From contig MU839142.1 of NCBI GenBank assembly GCA_030685235.1, forward strand, positions 84,695 to 148,694: a DNA stretch of 64,000 bases. The letters run 5' to 3'. The stretch's first letter is position 1, and every line of letters starts with the position of its first letter. Source of the DNA: Copromyces sp. CBS 386.78 (Eukaryota > Ascomycota > Sordariomycetes > Sordariales > Sordariaceae). The notes beneath the pieces are model-generated. The model had not been told where the DNA came from and searched no databases. It saw only the letters and a program-made list of their open reading frames with translations. Below, one piece after another: positions 10,894 to 21,671 of the stretch. Position numbers and translations under genes: made by a program.

Positions 10894-12347
10894 GGTATCG
10901 TTGGCCGATGCTGTGATACGGGATTTCGGAATCTCGGCGATGATTTGAGGCTACGCAACGGCAATAAAGATGACCAAGCGGAATGAATGGCAGCGACACT
11001 CAAACGAACTTGAACGAATTTCGAGAAACTGAACAGACTTACAAAGAATCAAAACTCGGACTTGCAAACAAAGAATCAAATGTCATCGGGAGCGGTGGAC
11101 ATATACCTACTTTTTTTCAAACCAGGGGTCAATGAGGCTGCCACGTCCCCGGTGTCGGGTTGATGGGGAGGACCTAGTGGTCATCCGGGCGTGTCATGCC
11201 TCGCACCTCCTTGACCGTCAATGACCTGTTCTCGACCCAATCCTCGGTCCGTGTTGCGAGTCATGAATCGTGACAATGAATGGATGAGAGGGCTTGTCTG
11301 GCGTTCGACTTGGTTCCCATCATCAAGTCACAGAGGTCCATGTTTGCTAGAATAGACGGACGGTTGAGAACAGGACACTGCATATGCAGCAGCACCCAAT
11401 CCTGTCTGTAATTCGGTTGAAGGAGTTGGAATGAATGGTTGAAAAAGGAAAATGCCCAACATGAACTTGTGACTTGATGCCATGTCCGTCCCGTCGACAC
11501 TCGACACGTCCTGTAGACCCAGGCAGATGATCTTCCAAAGGCCAGGGTTGATCCCTCCACTCCAGACCCGGGCACCTGAGAAGGGGGGTCCAGAGTGTTT
11601 CAAGGGGGGGAAGGGGGGGTCTAATACTGTCTGTTCGTCCACTTGGCGCGCGAGGACTCGTTTTACGTGATCAGATGGAGTCAATCGTTCGTTGTACGTT
11701 AAAGCAATCAAATCCCGAGGCTTGGCTTCGTACAGAAAACAAAAGGAAAAGGCATTTTGGAGATTGCCATGACACAGCCAAGCGAGAAAGTGCGGCCGTT
11801 TCGGGTGGGAAAAACATTGAGTGTCACAAATGCTCAGCCAAGACTTGCATTCAACGAAACCAAGGCGGCTAAGCGACCACGTGATGGCGCAAAAAGGGCA
11901 GATCTGACAAGAATTACCCCATTGTTTCCTCATTGGATTGGTAATAAACGAAATTCGCCCCCCGAATTGAACACAAGTCATAGCACAGACAGAGAGTATG
12001 AAATAACCACTGTAGACACCAAACAGTCTCGATCGATTTCCTCCCAATTCCACTCTCAAAACAACCAACCACACCGCCACGAGGACAATTCCTGCAGCCC
12101 AATTCTTTTATCTCCGTCAAATTGCCCAACCCTGCTTACGGTTATATCTATCCGTCAATCGCACTCCAAACCTACCTACCTCGTCAACATCGCAAAACAT
12201 TGACAACATCCGACCTCAAACCTAGGACCATCGCCTACGACTTATATCCATCTATCCGACATCGACAAACCTCATCAACGACACTCGTCGTCCACCATTC
12301 TTCTCCATCAAATCATCGCAAAACCGACAAGGTGGCATACATCAACA
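10894..12347. other. Divergent promoter and long leader of the antizyme gene
   Basis: About 1.45 kb between the yippee start and the antizyme start. A minus-strand 250-codon frame (12080-11328) starts at GTG and has no family features; I treat it as chance. A poly-G/C-rich motif (GGGGGG clusters) lies near 11585-11620. Confidence 0.45.
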
Positions 12348-13446
12348 ATGGCGTCAATGAAACAGGATAATCTCTTTAGTAGTAGTAGTAATTACTACGG
12401 CGAGGACGTCGTCTCTTCCTCCGCGTCCCGCAACATGGAGGCCGTCGACATCCTCGCCAGCTGCTACCTTGTTTCCAACTACCCCGGGGCCCAGCTCAAG
12501 GGCCTCCACTACTGCGCTACGGGCGTCACAGGGGCCGAGTGGTATTCCTGAGGTCCCTTCGACGGGACTTCCATCGCCGCCATCAAGCCCCCCCCTCGCG
12601 GCCCTCGACACGTCGACCAACCAGCTGGCGGTGACTGCCAAGGCGAACAAGTCACCTACTGGTAGACGTGCCCCGACGGGTAACAACAACAACACCATGG
12701 GACGCAGAGGGGGGGCAACACTACGCATCAGGGAAGAATGTGAGAGGTTCTTTTGCGAGACTTTGCGCGCCGTGCTTCTAGGTGAGAAGAACTCGGCCAT
12801 GCAGGGCTCGGGCCTGGCTAGTGTTTACAACAACAACAACAACAACAACCACAATACCGTCGCAACCAACAACGGCAACAACCACACTCCTTTACCAACC
12901 CCGCCGTACGACGACTATCCAATCGGGGATGAACACCTGATGAGTCGTCACGGTTTCGATGCTGCCCGCAGTGTCGCCGGAAACGGATCGCACTCGCGCG
13001 TCGACTCCTGGATCGAGCTATGGGATTACGTCGGCGGCGCCAGCTTCCGCGGCCTTGTCGCCGAGGTTGTCGCCGAGGATAGGGAAACCGGGGAGAAGAC
13101 GTTGATGATCTTTTTCGACGAGCAGAGTGTGGAGGGAAGGGATTTGAAGAAGGCGTATGTACCCCGTACCCCCTTGTGTTTAGTTCGCCTTTCTGTCCAA
13201 CATGTACTAACTAACACACGCACAACAAACAGTCTCGTAGCCCTCATCGAACTCGCCGACGGCCCCCTCGCCTGCTCCCACATGGTCATCTGCCTCGACC
13301 GCACCATCCCCGACGAGGAAGCAGCGCCCTTGATGAAGGGACTGCAATGGGCTGGGTTTTCCATGACGACTTTCGACTTTTGGTCTGGTGGGAAAATTTG
13401 TGACGTGACAAGTGGGAGGTGGTTGTTTATGGGCATGGAGATGTAA
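12348..13446 (+). CDS. OAZ: Ornithine decarboxylase antizyme, made by +1 frameshifting
   Basis: ORF1 (12348-12551) is 67 codons ending TGG-TAT-TCC-TGA. ORF2 lies in the +1 frame: reading TCC, skipping the T at 12549 and resuming at GAG (12550) gives VPSTGLPSPPSSP and onward. ORF2 is interrupted by one intron, 13155-13232 (GTATGT, TACTAAC branch, ACAAACAG), then ends at 13446; total 339 aa. The last 120 residues carry the antizyme core: LMIFFDEQSVEGRDLKKAL, VALIELADGPL, MVICLDRTIPDEEAAPLMKG, LQWAGFSMTTFDFW and RWLFMGMEM. Antizymes bind ornithine decarboxylase, block it and send it to the proteasome without ubiquitin; polyamines raise frameshifting, closing a feedback loop. An Asn-run (near residues 160-180) is species-specific filler. 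Without the frameshift only a 67-aa peptide is made. Confidence 0.9.
12540..12570 (+). promoter_or_regulatory. Programmed +1 ribosomal frameshift site with adjacent hairpin
   Basis: The shift codon is TCC at 12546-12548 and the ORF1 stop is TGA at 12549-12551. The context TGG-TAT-TCC-TGA parallels the UGG-UGC-UCC-UGA site of animal antizymes. Directly after, AGGTCCC (12551-12557) can pair with GGGACTT (12564-12570) around a TTCGAC loop, a 7-bp stem with one G-U pair. The shift site assignment is strong; a role for the hairpin is inference. Confidence 0.85.
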
Positions 13447-13733
13447 TCCAACGTGGAGCATGAGCATGCAAGGGGAGGAACACTGGCTGTGAAAAGCGGG
13501 ATTTCTTTGCATCTTCTCCAAAAAGTTTGCTTCCTTGTTTCTGTTTTTCTTCCATTCACTGTGCGTTTTCTTTTCTTGTATTCTTTCAGACTTGATGAAG
13601 AGCATATGACAGGTGCTGGATGGATGGCTTTCAAGTTTGGGATAGTTTCATTCACGGGCCGACATGGGAATACACATTATATCACGACATGTCTAAATTC
13701 ATTTCTATATTCTATGCAAAAATATCTTGTCTA

Positions 13734-15458
13734 TCAGAGATCACCCTCAAACTGCCTCACCACCAACCCCCTCGCCTTCAACTCCTCCTTGACCTGCTGC
13801 ACCGTGTACTCCCCCCTGTGGAACATACCCGCACCAAGCGCCGCATCCGTCGTCGTCTCCCTAAACACCTCCGCAAAGTGTCCCGGGTTGCCCGCCCCCG
13901 AGCTGGCAATAACCGGTATCCTGACGGCCGCCTTGACCTGTCTGATGAGCTCCAAATCGAACCCGCTGTTGGTGCCGTCCTTGTCAATGCAGTTCAGCAG
14001 AATCTCGCCACAGCCCATGGCCTCCACAGCCTGTGTGAGCTCCACAACGTCCAAATCCCTGGTCTCGCGCCCGCCCTTGATCGTGCAGGCGTACCAGCAG
14101 TACTCCTCGCCCTTGGGACCGGGATACGACGTCTTGACGGTGTGGTGTCTCGTGGCGTCGGGCTTGGGCACGTAGACGCGCTTGGGGTCGACCGAGACGA
14201 CGACAGCCTGGTTGCCGTAGGCCTTGCTGATCTGCTCAATGGCCGTGTTGCCGAACAGCGTCTTGCCCGAGGCGTAGTACTCCTCGGCGGCGATGACGGC
14301 GTCGGAGCCGATGGACACCTTGTCGGCGCCGGACTGGAAGTACATGGTGGCGATCTCGAGGGCGGAAACCTTGGTGCCGTCCGTGTCGACGGTGTCGCGG
14401 ATGCCGCCGCCGACGGTCAAAGGGACGAAGACGGTCTTGGAGGTGAGGCGAAGGATCTCGAGCATGGGAAGGTCGGCTACGGGACAGTCGCGGAAGGAAG
14501 TGATGTTCAGGAAAGTCACTTCGTCGGCGCCCTGCTCGTAGTACTTGCGCGCCATCTCGACGGGCTTGCCGAGGTTGCGGACGTTGCGGTCTTGGCCCTT
14601 TTCGCGGACATCGTACTGGTCGCCCTTGGTGACGACGAGATCGCCCTGGTCGTTGGTGCGCACGTCCAGGCAGGCAATGACACGGCGGGTGAGGCCCTCC
14701 TTGCCGATGAGACCGTCGTCACCGATGATTTCCTGGGGAGGGCTGGCAGCCAGAGCGGCGGCGCCGGTGCCATCGAGGAAGGCCCGGAGGACGCGCAGAC
14801 CGGCCACGCCAGATTTCTCGGGGTGGAACTGGGTAGCCATCACGTTGCCCTTGGCGATGGCTCCAACAAAGGTCTCGCCGCCGTAGACACCGGTAGCCAC
14901 GGCCCACCCCTTGGCCTCGAGCTCGGCCTTGGTGTAGGGCATCTTGTACGAGTGGACATAGTAGTATTTGGAGTCGGGGTTCAGGCCAAAGAGGGTCGGG
15001 TTGGTCGGGCACGACGCGTCGTTCCAGCCAATGTGAGGGACGGACTTGGAGGTGTCGTCGAAGCGGTCGAGCTTGCCGGGGAGGACGCCCAGGCCGGGGC
15101 AGTTGGGGTCTTCGGCCGAGCCTTCGAAGAGAGCCTGGAGGCCGACGCAGATGCCCATGAAGGGCTTGCCGGATTCGATGTGGGCGCGGATCGGGGCCAT
15201 GTAGCCGGCCAAGGCGAGCTGGGAGAGGCAGTGGCCGAAGTGGCCGACGCCGGGGAGGATCAGTTTCTATCACATGAGGAAGGTTTGTGTTAGCAGTGGT
15301 CCAGTGTCGGTGAAGCTATTCAGGTTGGCGCATACATCGGCATTGGCAACCTCGTCCGGTGTGCGAACCCACTCGACGCTGTAGCCAACCCTTTCAATGG
15401 CATTGACCAAGCTGCGCACGTTGCCGGCGACGTAATCTAGGAGGTGAACGGTCGGCAT
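13734..15458 (-). CDS. HIS7: Imidazole glycerol phosphate synthase, glutaminase-cyclase fusion
   Basis: Exons 15458-15336 and 15266-13734 encode 551 aa, matching yeast His7 (552). The 69-nt intron runs from GTATGC through a GCTAACAC branch site to GTGATAG; the join gives [15 protein letters not shown]. The N-terminal HisH glutaminase half has PGVGHF, the nucleophile Cys81 in MGICVGLQ, and the His-Glu pair in [10 protein letters not shown]. The C-terminal HisF cyclase half begins [11 protein letters not shown] and carries [25 protein letters not shown] and IASSGAG, the beta-barrel phosphate-binding loops. The enzyme makes IGP and AICAR in histidine synthesis, in the cytosol. A CPC1/Gcn4-type site lies 87 bp upstream. 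A 557-codon frame on the opposite strand is a shadow. Confidence 0.96.
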
Positions 15459-15544
15459 CTTGTCTGTTTTGTTGTTGTCTGGTTCCCAGTTCTATTCACC
15501 GGGCAACGTGACGACGGGGTTTTGTTCTGGTGTTTCTGGTGCAG

Positions 15545-15551
15545 TGAGTCA
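15545..15551. promoter_or_regulatory. Gcn4/CPC1-type site upstream of HIS7
   Basis: TGAGTCA (TGACTCA on the other strand) is a perfect site for the bZIP general amino-acid control factor, Gcn4 in yeast and CPC1 in Neurospora. It lies 87 bp upstream of the HIS7 start within the 403-bp divergent promoter shared with the TFIIIC-like gene. Placement beside an amino-acid biosynthesis gene makes function likely; binding is inferred. Confidence 0.65.
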
Positions 15552-15861
15552 AGGACTGTTTAGAGTCAATTGGAGTCACTGCAAAATCTCCGAGGGGTCC
15601 CCGTAGTGACGAAGAGCCGATGGCGGGGCATCCCATCAGTGGCTGTCCTTGTTAGCGAGCACTGTAGCAGTGGGGAAGACACCCCGCTGTTCCCGTCCTG
15701 CAGGCACATGGTACTCGATTTTGCCAGTTTTGACCGCTAAAATTTGTTGCGACAGGCGCGGCGATTAGCAACTCGGCATCTCCCCGCCAGCTTCTTCCTA
15801 AGGTACATACCACAGTCTTGTACGTCGTCCATCTCGGTCACCCTGGCCAGACGACAACGCC

Positions 15862-17349
15862 ATGGGCTCTACAGCACCCCCAGTCGAGGACGAGGACGAG
15901 TGGGAGTACGAATACTCGACAACGGAAACAGAAGTCGGTCACCACCTTCTCAGCTCCTCCTGACTTGACTAACCAGAACAGACATACTACCTCACTCTAG
16001 ACCTCTCGGTCCGCGACTTTCTCGAGAAACACCCAGATGATATTGTCAATGCAACTCGCAACGGCTACCGAATATGGTATAACCCGCTCTTCAACACATC
16101 CGAGCCCCGTCCGATGAACCCAGACCTTATAGCCGAACTTCAAGGTCCCGATGACGAAGACGAGCCCGGAAAAGACATGCCAAATCTCGACAATGCTGGG
16201 GCCGAGAATACGACTGTCGAAAACGCTGCCACCTCGATCGCCCAAAGTACTGTTCCCTCTACTGCCGTTCAGAACACCGACCCCAAGACCGACGACGTGA
16301 TTGACCCAGCACTACGAGGACCAGCCGAGAATAATAACCCAAAGCCCGTAGAGACCAACAAGCAGCCGGTCAACACCGAGAAACCAAACCCAACCGCCAA
16401 AACACCACACCAAATCGATACCATCCAGATCCTCGACCTCCACTCCAAAGAGCCCATGGTCTCATACCGCAACCACATCTTCCAGGGCGCGTGGTCGGAA
16501 AACATCGGGACGGAAATGATATTCACACCTCACGACCCAGACTCCCCTTTGCCCGCTCTTCGCAACCTCAGCGAGACGGGAAATCACGGAAAACTCGACC
16601 TCCTAGCCGCCAGCGCGACACGAATCAACTTCAAGGAAGTCCGATTAGAGTCGAAGCAGCTCGCGGAACAAAACAGCAACAACCTCACCAAGCAAATTAG
16701 TAGTATCACAGCTTGGGGCAACGACGATATTCCCGAGCGGTACAAGCGCGCAGATGGCGTCTACGTACACATTGGCGGTGACAAGACGGGCCAGCGACAG
16801 CCGCAGGCGCACTTCCTCGAGGACTTGATCATGCTGAAGCGCAAGCTGGGCGAGACCGACTCGGTCACCATTCGTCCGCTCGAGACTAGGCAGAACAAGC
16901 TGATGATGGAGGACGAAGGCGAGGAGCGCAGAAGGAAGAGGTTGAAGAATGGACATGGACGGTACGAGCGGTGGAGGCAGGGACTCCTCAGAAAGGACAG
17001 GGAGAGTAGGGAGTCGGGAGAGGAGGGTTACATTCCGAGGACGGAGCCGCCGGGACAGTCGGGACAGAAGAAGGGCAAGCACTTGGTGGTTAAGCACTTG
17101 GGGGTCATGGAGAAGAGGGCGAGAAAGCCACGGTCTAGAAAGGCGATCCTCAGGCCGTTGGAGTCGCAAGAGACGCTTCCAGCTCATCCCGTTGATCCTG
17201 GTATTCTAGTCGGAGGAGATACTCGGCAGCCCCAGGACAGCTCAACGAGCTTGTATCCGCCCGTGCCGCAAACCAGCTGGGCACCGAACCCAGCGGAATA
17301 TGCCACTGGGAACGGAGAAGGGAGCAACGGGGCTGGAGGAGAAGCGTGA
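15862..17349 (+). CDS. TFIIIC subunit 6-like protein (RNA polymerase III factor)
   Basis: Exons 15862-15933 and 15982-17349 encode 479 aa. The N-terminus EDEDEWEYEYSTTETETYYL joined to TLDLS is the typical start of the TFIIIC subunit 6 domain (yeast tau55/Tfc7 C-terminal region, fission yeast Sfc7, human TFIIIC35). The second half of that domain is at about residues 185-215: LHSKEPMVSYRNHIFQGAW, then SENIGTEMIF. Beyond it the protein is low-complexity, with a basic RRRKRLKNGHGRYERWRQ stretch. Role: part of the box A/B-binding TFIIIC complex on tRNA genes. The intron is short (48 nt, GTCGGT donor, ACTTGACTAACC branch, AACAG acceptor); a second choice, 15938-15976, is only 39 nt and less likely. 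Divergent from HIS7. Confidence 0.75.
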
Positions 17350-17629
17350 ACACCCGGCAGAGTCGGACAGTTCCCGGTTACCGGTGTGGCGGCATTGGCA
17401 AGCTGGCAAGGCGTTTGGCGTTGGCGTTGGTTGATTTCTTGTAGCATTGGGCAATAGGGCCAAGTGGGGGACGCATGGTGATCTGCTCTTTGTTAGCTGC
17501 ATGAGGTTCCTGTTGGGTCGTAGTATGGAGTAATTATCACGTACATGTGCTGAAAATCAGGGTTTGTTACACACCTTACGCACGTAATGACCTGGTACCA
17601 AGAAGTATCAGACGTCTTGCTAAACCGTA

Positions 17630-17721
17630 CTTGGGGGTTTGGGAAAAGTGGGACCTTTTATTACCCCCTCTTTCATTAAAGAAGGGGGATAAAATTTATA
17701 GGACAAACTTTTATTATAGGA
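17630..17721 (+). repeat. Left terminal inverted repeat of the pogo/Fot1-like element
   Basis: Begins CTTGGGGGTTTGGGAAAAGT and matches the reverse complement of 20838-20929 at 88 of 92 positions. It includes an internal palindrome around ACCCCCTCTTT and AAAGAAGGGGG. Confidence 0.9.
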
Positions 17722-20700
17722 TAAGGCCTGCCTAGTACTATGTAGAAAGTTGTGTTAACGTAGCGTAAAAGTGACTTTTAATATCGCGTTTTCGGATACC
17801 GTATCGCAATACAATATATTACCATTTCGTGATTTCCGCCCTATGAAATTGTAAAAAATAAGTAATCTATATATCGATAGATTAATAGAGGAGTCGTTAA
17901 TTTACTTTATAATACCCGTAAATTTCAATAAATATTTCGAAGAACTAAGAAAAGTGCCAGCTGGGTATTAGGGTACCCGCATATATTTCGCCACTCGTAA
18001 GCAATTTAAATCGCTTCGCAATAAATTTAAATCTTCGAAACTACTAACGATTAAAAATATTTCTAAAATTACTAAGGAGTCCCGCACATTTATCTCTCGC
18101 TATATAAAATCGTTACGCGAATTTAATAAACCCGTTATATTATCGCAATCGGTTAGTTAACCCCATATATTAACGAACGCTAAAGAAAATACTATCGTAT
18201 TATATATAATATTCTACTTCCGTAGACGGTTCCCAACGTTATACTAAATAGTAATTACAATAATAAATCGATTATACTTATTATAGGGAATTCTAGAAAC
18301 CTATAATACAATATAATTAACCAGCTTCTTCCAAAATTACCTAGAATTAAAAACGACGATTTATTACGCAATCAATATTAAGAGGAGATTTTAGAAATTG
18401 AATAGGAATTCTATTAATATATAGTTCGACAACTATAAAACTATTATTAAGAAGTATAACGTAAAAAAGGGTAATATCTAGAATTACGACAAAATAAGAG
18501 TATAATTCGGTTACGTAGCGGGTAGGCGGGTAAAAATAATTATATTAAAGGAATTAATTAAATAAAAAGTAAATTAAATATTACTTTACTAGTAGATTTA
18601 TATAAAGAGAAATATTTACCCTTCTTCCTCTTAACCTAAAATTAATAATATCTTTAACCAAAAGTCGGCTACCCTTATAGCAAAAATAAATACGGCGGAG
18701 TACGCAATACTAACGTATATAATTTTTAAAACCGACCCAATAGAAGATTTTCTAAATAATAATTTAAATAATAGCATTAGATTTGCAAGATTACCAATAG
18801 GATTCTTAAATACTAAATTTACTTTAGATTAGCTAAAGTACTTTAATTACTATTCCTTCTATTCGTTATTTACTTTTATAAAGTTGAGAGAGGAGGATAG
18901 CTACGAGCTAGGCGAAGAGGAGTTTATATTTATTAAGTAATTTAATTATAATTAATATAATATCGACGTATTTAATTAAAAAATCCTTAATTTAATTAAT
19001 AGTATTAAATTAAAGAAGTTTTATAAACCAATATATTGTATCCTTATTATCAATAGGTTTAACAGTCACTATAATATCGACATTAAGGAGTATATTAAAA
19101 CCTTTAATATTATAATAATAAATTTACCTCCCTATTTAATATATATAATATAGCCGCTTGACGTTAGAGTATTTTCGTCTTTTAAATCCTACTACTAAAA
19201 GGTCTTAAAGTAATTTATTTAATAAAACGAATATAATTTTACCCGCGCAACCTTCGTCAAAGAATTGAAAGGCATTTTTAATAATAATATAATTACGTAT
19301 AATATTTTTAACAGTTTTACTAATATTAGAATATTACTAATAAATAGGAGGCGGGTTTTACTTTAGATTTAAGTAAAGTAACTGAAAGAATCTAACCCTA
19401 TATTACTTTTAATACTCCCCCGCGAAGATTACTTTATTAAAGTAATAAAGGTCGTAAACTATATTAAAGATAAATATTATTATACTTTTAATTTACTAAT
19501 TTATTAATATTATTATTCCGCAGTCTTTATTATTTATAAAGGACCGCTAATATATAATACTATTTAAGAATACAACTGGTAGGATAGGGAGAAGGCTGCT
19601 AACCTAGACTATAAAATAAGGAGACGGGTATATAAAGTGCTACGAAAGGGGTACTCTCTCTCCTTATTGAAGGTAAACTTCAATTAGAGAATTATAGAAA
19701 AAGCGTATAAAAAGTAGGTTACTAATATAAGGAAATAGTTAATAGCGGTAAAATTAGAGAATAAGAAGACTTAGAAGCAATTATACGAATAATAAGTTAA
19801 CGACTTTATTAATAGTAAAGGGAAGGTTATATAGAAAGTCTATTTCGATAATTGGAAGAAAGAGTAGATGAAGGATAGGTATATCCCTCTTTATAAAGAG
19901 GATTTATTTAACGTACTAAATAAGGGTAGAGGGTTGTATATACGTAATATATAGGGCATCCTAGTACTAGAATCGTATAAGAAGGTATAGGAGGATCCGC
20001 TCGATTTATTATTTAATAGCTTTATTAAGTTTATTTTAGATAATAATATCCCCTCCTCCCCCCTTCGCCCACCCCCGCTAGAGATAGCTTCTTAAGTGGC
20101 CGCTACTATCGATATATAGATAGTTAATATTATATTCGAAGACAAGAGTACTTTTATTAATAATAATAACGATAATAAGGCTATCCTTAAAGCGGTATAC
20201 GATGGGGAGGATAATAAGGAGGAGGAGGAAGGGGAGGAGGGGGGGGAGGAGGAGGATTTACTAATACTCCCGCTAGTTAATAATATTGATAACCTACCCT
20301 TAATACCCAAACCCCTAGCAAGGGAACCCTTAATACCCAAACCCCTAGTACGGGGTCTTTCTATATTTATACTAGCTCTTACCTTCGCTTCTACTTTATT
20401 TAGATTGTAGGCTTTAGAATTAATACTATATTGGGGGGTTATAAAGTATGTAAAGGGTATTGTAAGACCTCTTATACAGTTACGTAAGGAAGCTATACGT
20501 ATGAGGAGTATCTTAGTAAGGCAAGAGGTAATTATATAGGAGGTTATACTAATAAAGGGGGTACTAGCACTAGAAAAGGAAGTACTAGCACCTACACCTG
20601 CACTAGAAAAGGAGGTACCAGAACTTGTACTAGAACTTGCACTAGAACCTATACCAGAACTTGCACTAGTACTAGAAAATGATAGATAAAGACTGTAATT

Positions 20701-20837
20701 CTCCCTTTTGTTTACTTACTACCTAATTGAGCAATATCATGAACCTTCATAGGCTTCTGATGCCGTTGTGTTGATGTGTAATGTGGTGATTTATTATAGG
20801 GATGGTTATTTTACTATGGGGTTTAGTATGGGGTCTG

Positions 20838-20929
20838 TCCTATAATAAAAGTTTGTCCTATAAATTTTTTCCCCCCTCTTTAATGAAAGAGGGGGTGACA
20901 AAAGGTCCCACTTTTCCCAAACCCCCAAG
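20838..20929 (-). repeat. Right terminal inverted repeat of the pogo/Fot1-like element
   Basis: Mirror of the left repeat; ends CCCCCAAG just before TA. Differences from the left copy are two or three transitions compatible with RIP in the left copy, plus one transversion. The internal palindrome here is a perfect 10-bp stem. Confidence 0.9.
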
Positions 20930-20931
20930 TA

Positions 20932-21671
20932 AATGGGGACTGCCGGATGCGTGGATTGCCTTGGATTTGTTCTGGGCGCAGTGGGCACGGTCCGGATTTC
21001 TTGGCTGACGTGACGCAAAGGCGCGAAATCCACATGGGGATTTCCAAGTGGCCATTTCACTTCAGCACGGGTGTCAACCACTGGCGACCAGTGCTGACGG
21101 CGCCTGACCCTCAGGGGATGCGCCCTGAAAAAGCCACCCGACTCGGGGAGCGCTGTGACACCGACATGGTGACCCCGAGCCCAGGTCTGAGGTGTGTCTG
21201 ACCACTCACACCCGCAGTCTTGACCTTGTGGGGGACTTTTCTTCCCTTTCCAGTTTCCAGGCTTTTTGAAAAGATTGTTTTCGGCTTTCCGTCTTTCCCG
21301 TCACTTGTCTCCATTCGCACTTCTTCACTCATTCCTTGTTTGTGTGTCCCCAGTTTCAGCACACCACACACATACAGTCCGGTCCTTTTTCCATCCGTCT
21401 TTGATCCATTCGTCTTTTCCTCATTGTCTCCCTTACTAGTCTGGTCTCACCTTGTGTACTCACTAGTTGCACCGCCGCTTAGTCCGGCACCCGGCATCCA
21501 TCCCTTGGTCCCTTGCAAGTCACAAAGTCCGGGTTTGCCATCTGGCTGAGCCACCGTCTCTCTTCGACCAACAACATCGAAATACGAATGCATCTTTCCT
21601 CGACATCTATAGAATAACATCTTGCCGATTTCAACACATCTTGGCAACACCATCCCAAGGTTCCGACAGAC
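20932..21671. other. Intergenic and 5' leader of VPS62
   Basis: Normal GC content resumes immediately after the transposon. Pyrimidine-rich tracts from 21220 to 21450 look like a promoter or leader. No supported gene. Confidence 0.5.

Larger units (their letters stand above)
17630..20929 (+). mobile_element. RIP-degraded pogo/Fot1-like DNA transposon, complete with both ends
   Basis: 3300 bp bounded by 92-bp inverted repeats and TA on both sides (17628-17629, 20930-20931), so a TA target duplication as in the Tc1/mariner-pogo group. The interior is extremely AT-rich and full of TAG/TAA. Decayed transposase motifs are still readable in order on the plus strand: a helix-turn-helix region with ISRYIKSLREFNKP (near 18100) and LTNAKENTIV (near 18170); NYDK before FGYVAGRRVK (18480-18535), fossil of the first catalytic Asp motif NxDE-TG; IINRFNSHYN (19045-19080), fossil of the second Asp motif; and LPPYLIYII-stop-PLDVRVFSSFK (19120-19185), the PPHxSHxLQPLDVGVF motif with CAG turned to TAG. 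Asp-to-Asn, Glu-to-Lys, Trp/Gln-to-stop changes are those RIP makes. Confidence 0.88.

Noticed and set aside
11328..12080. 250-codon minus-strand frame upstream of the antizyme gene
   Set aside because: Begins at GTG, Cys/Trp/Phe-rich with no motif, in what should be promoter and leader DNA.
13620..15293. 557-codon open frame on the plus strand
   Set aside because: Antisense shadow of HIS7; no family features.
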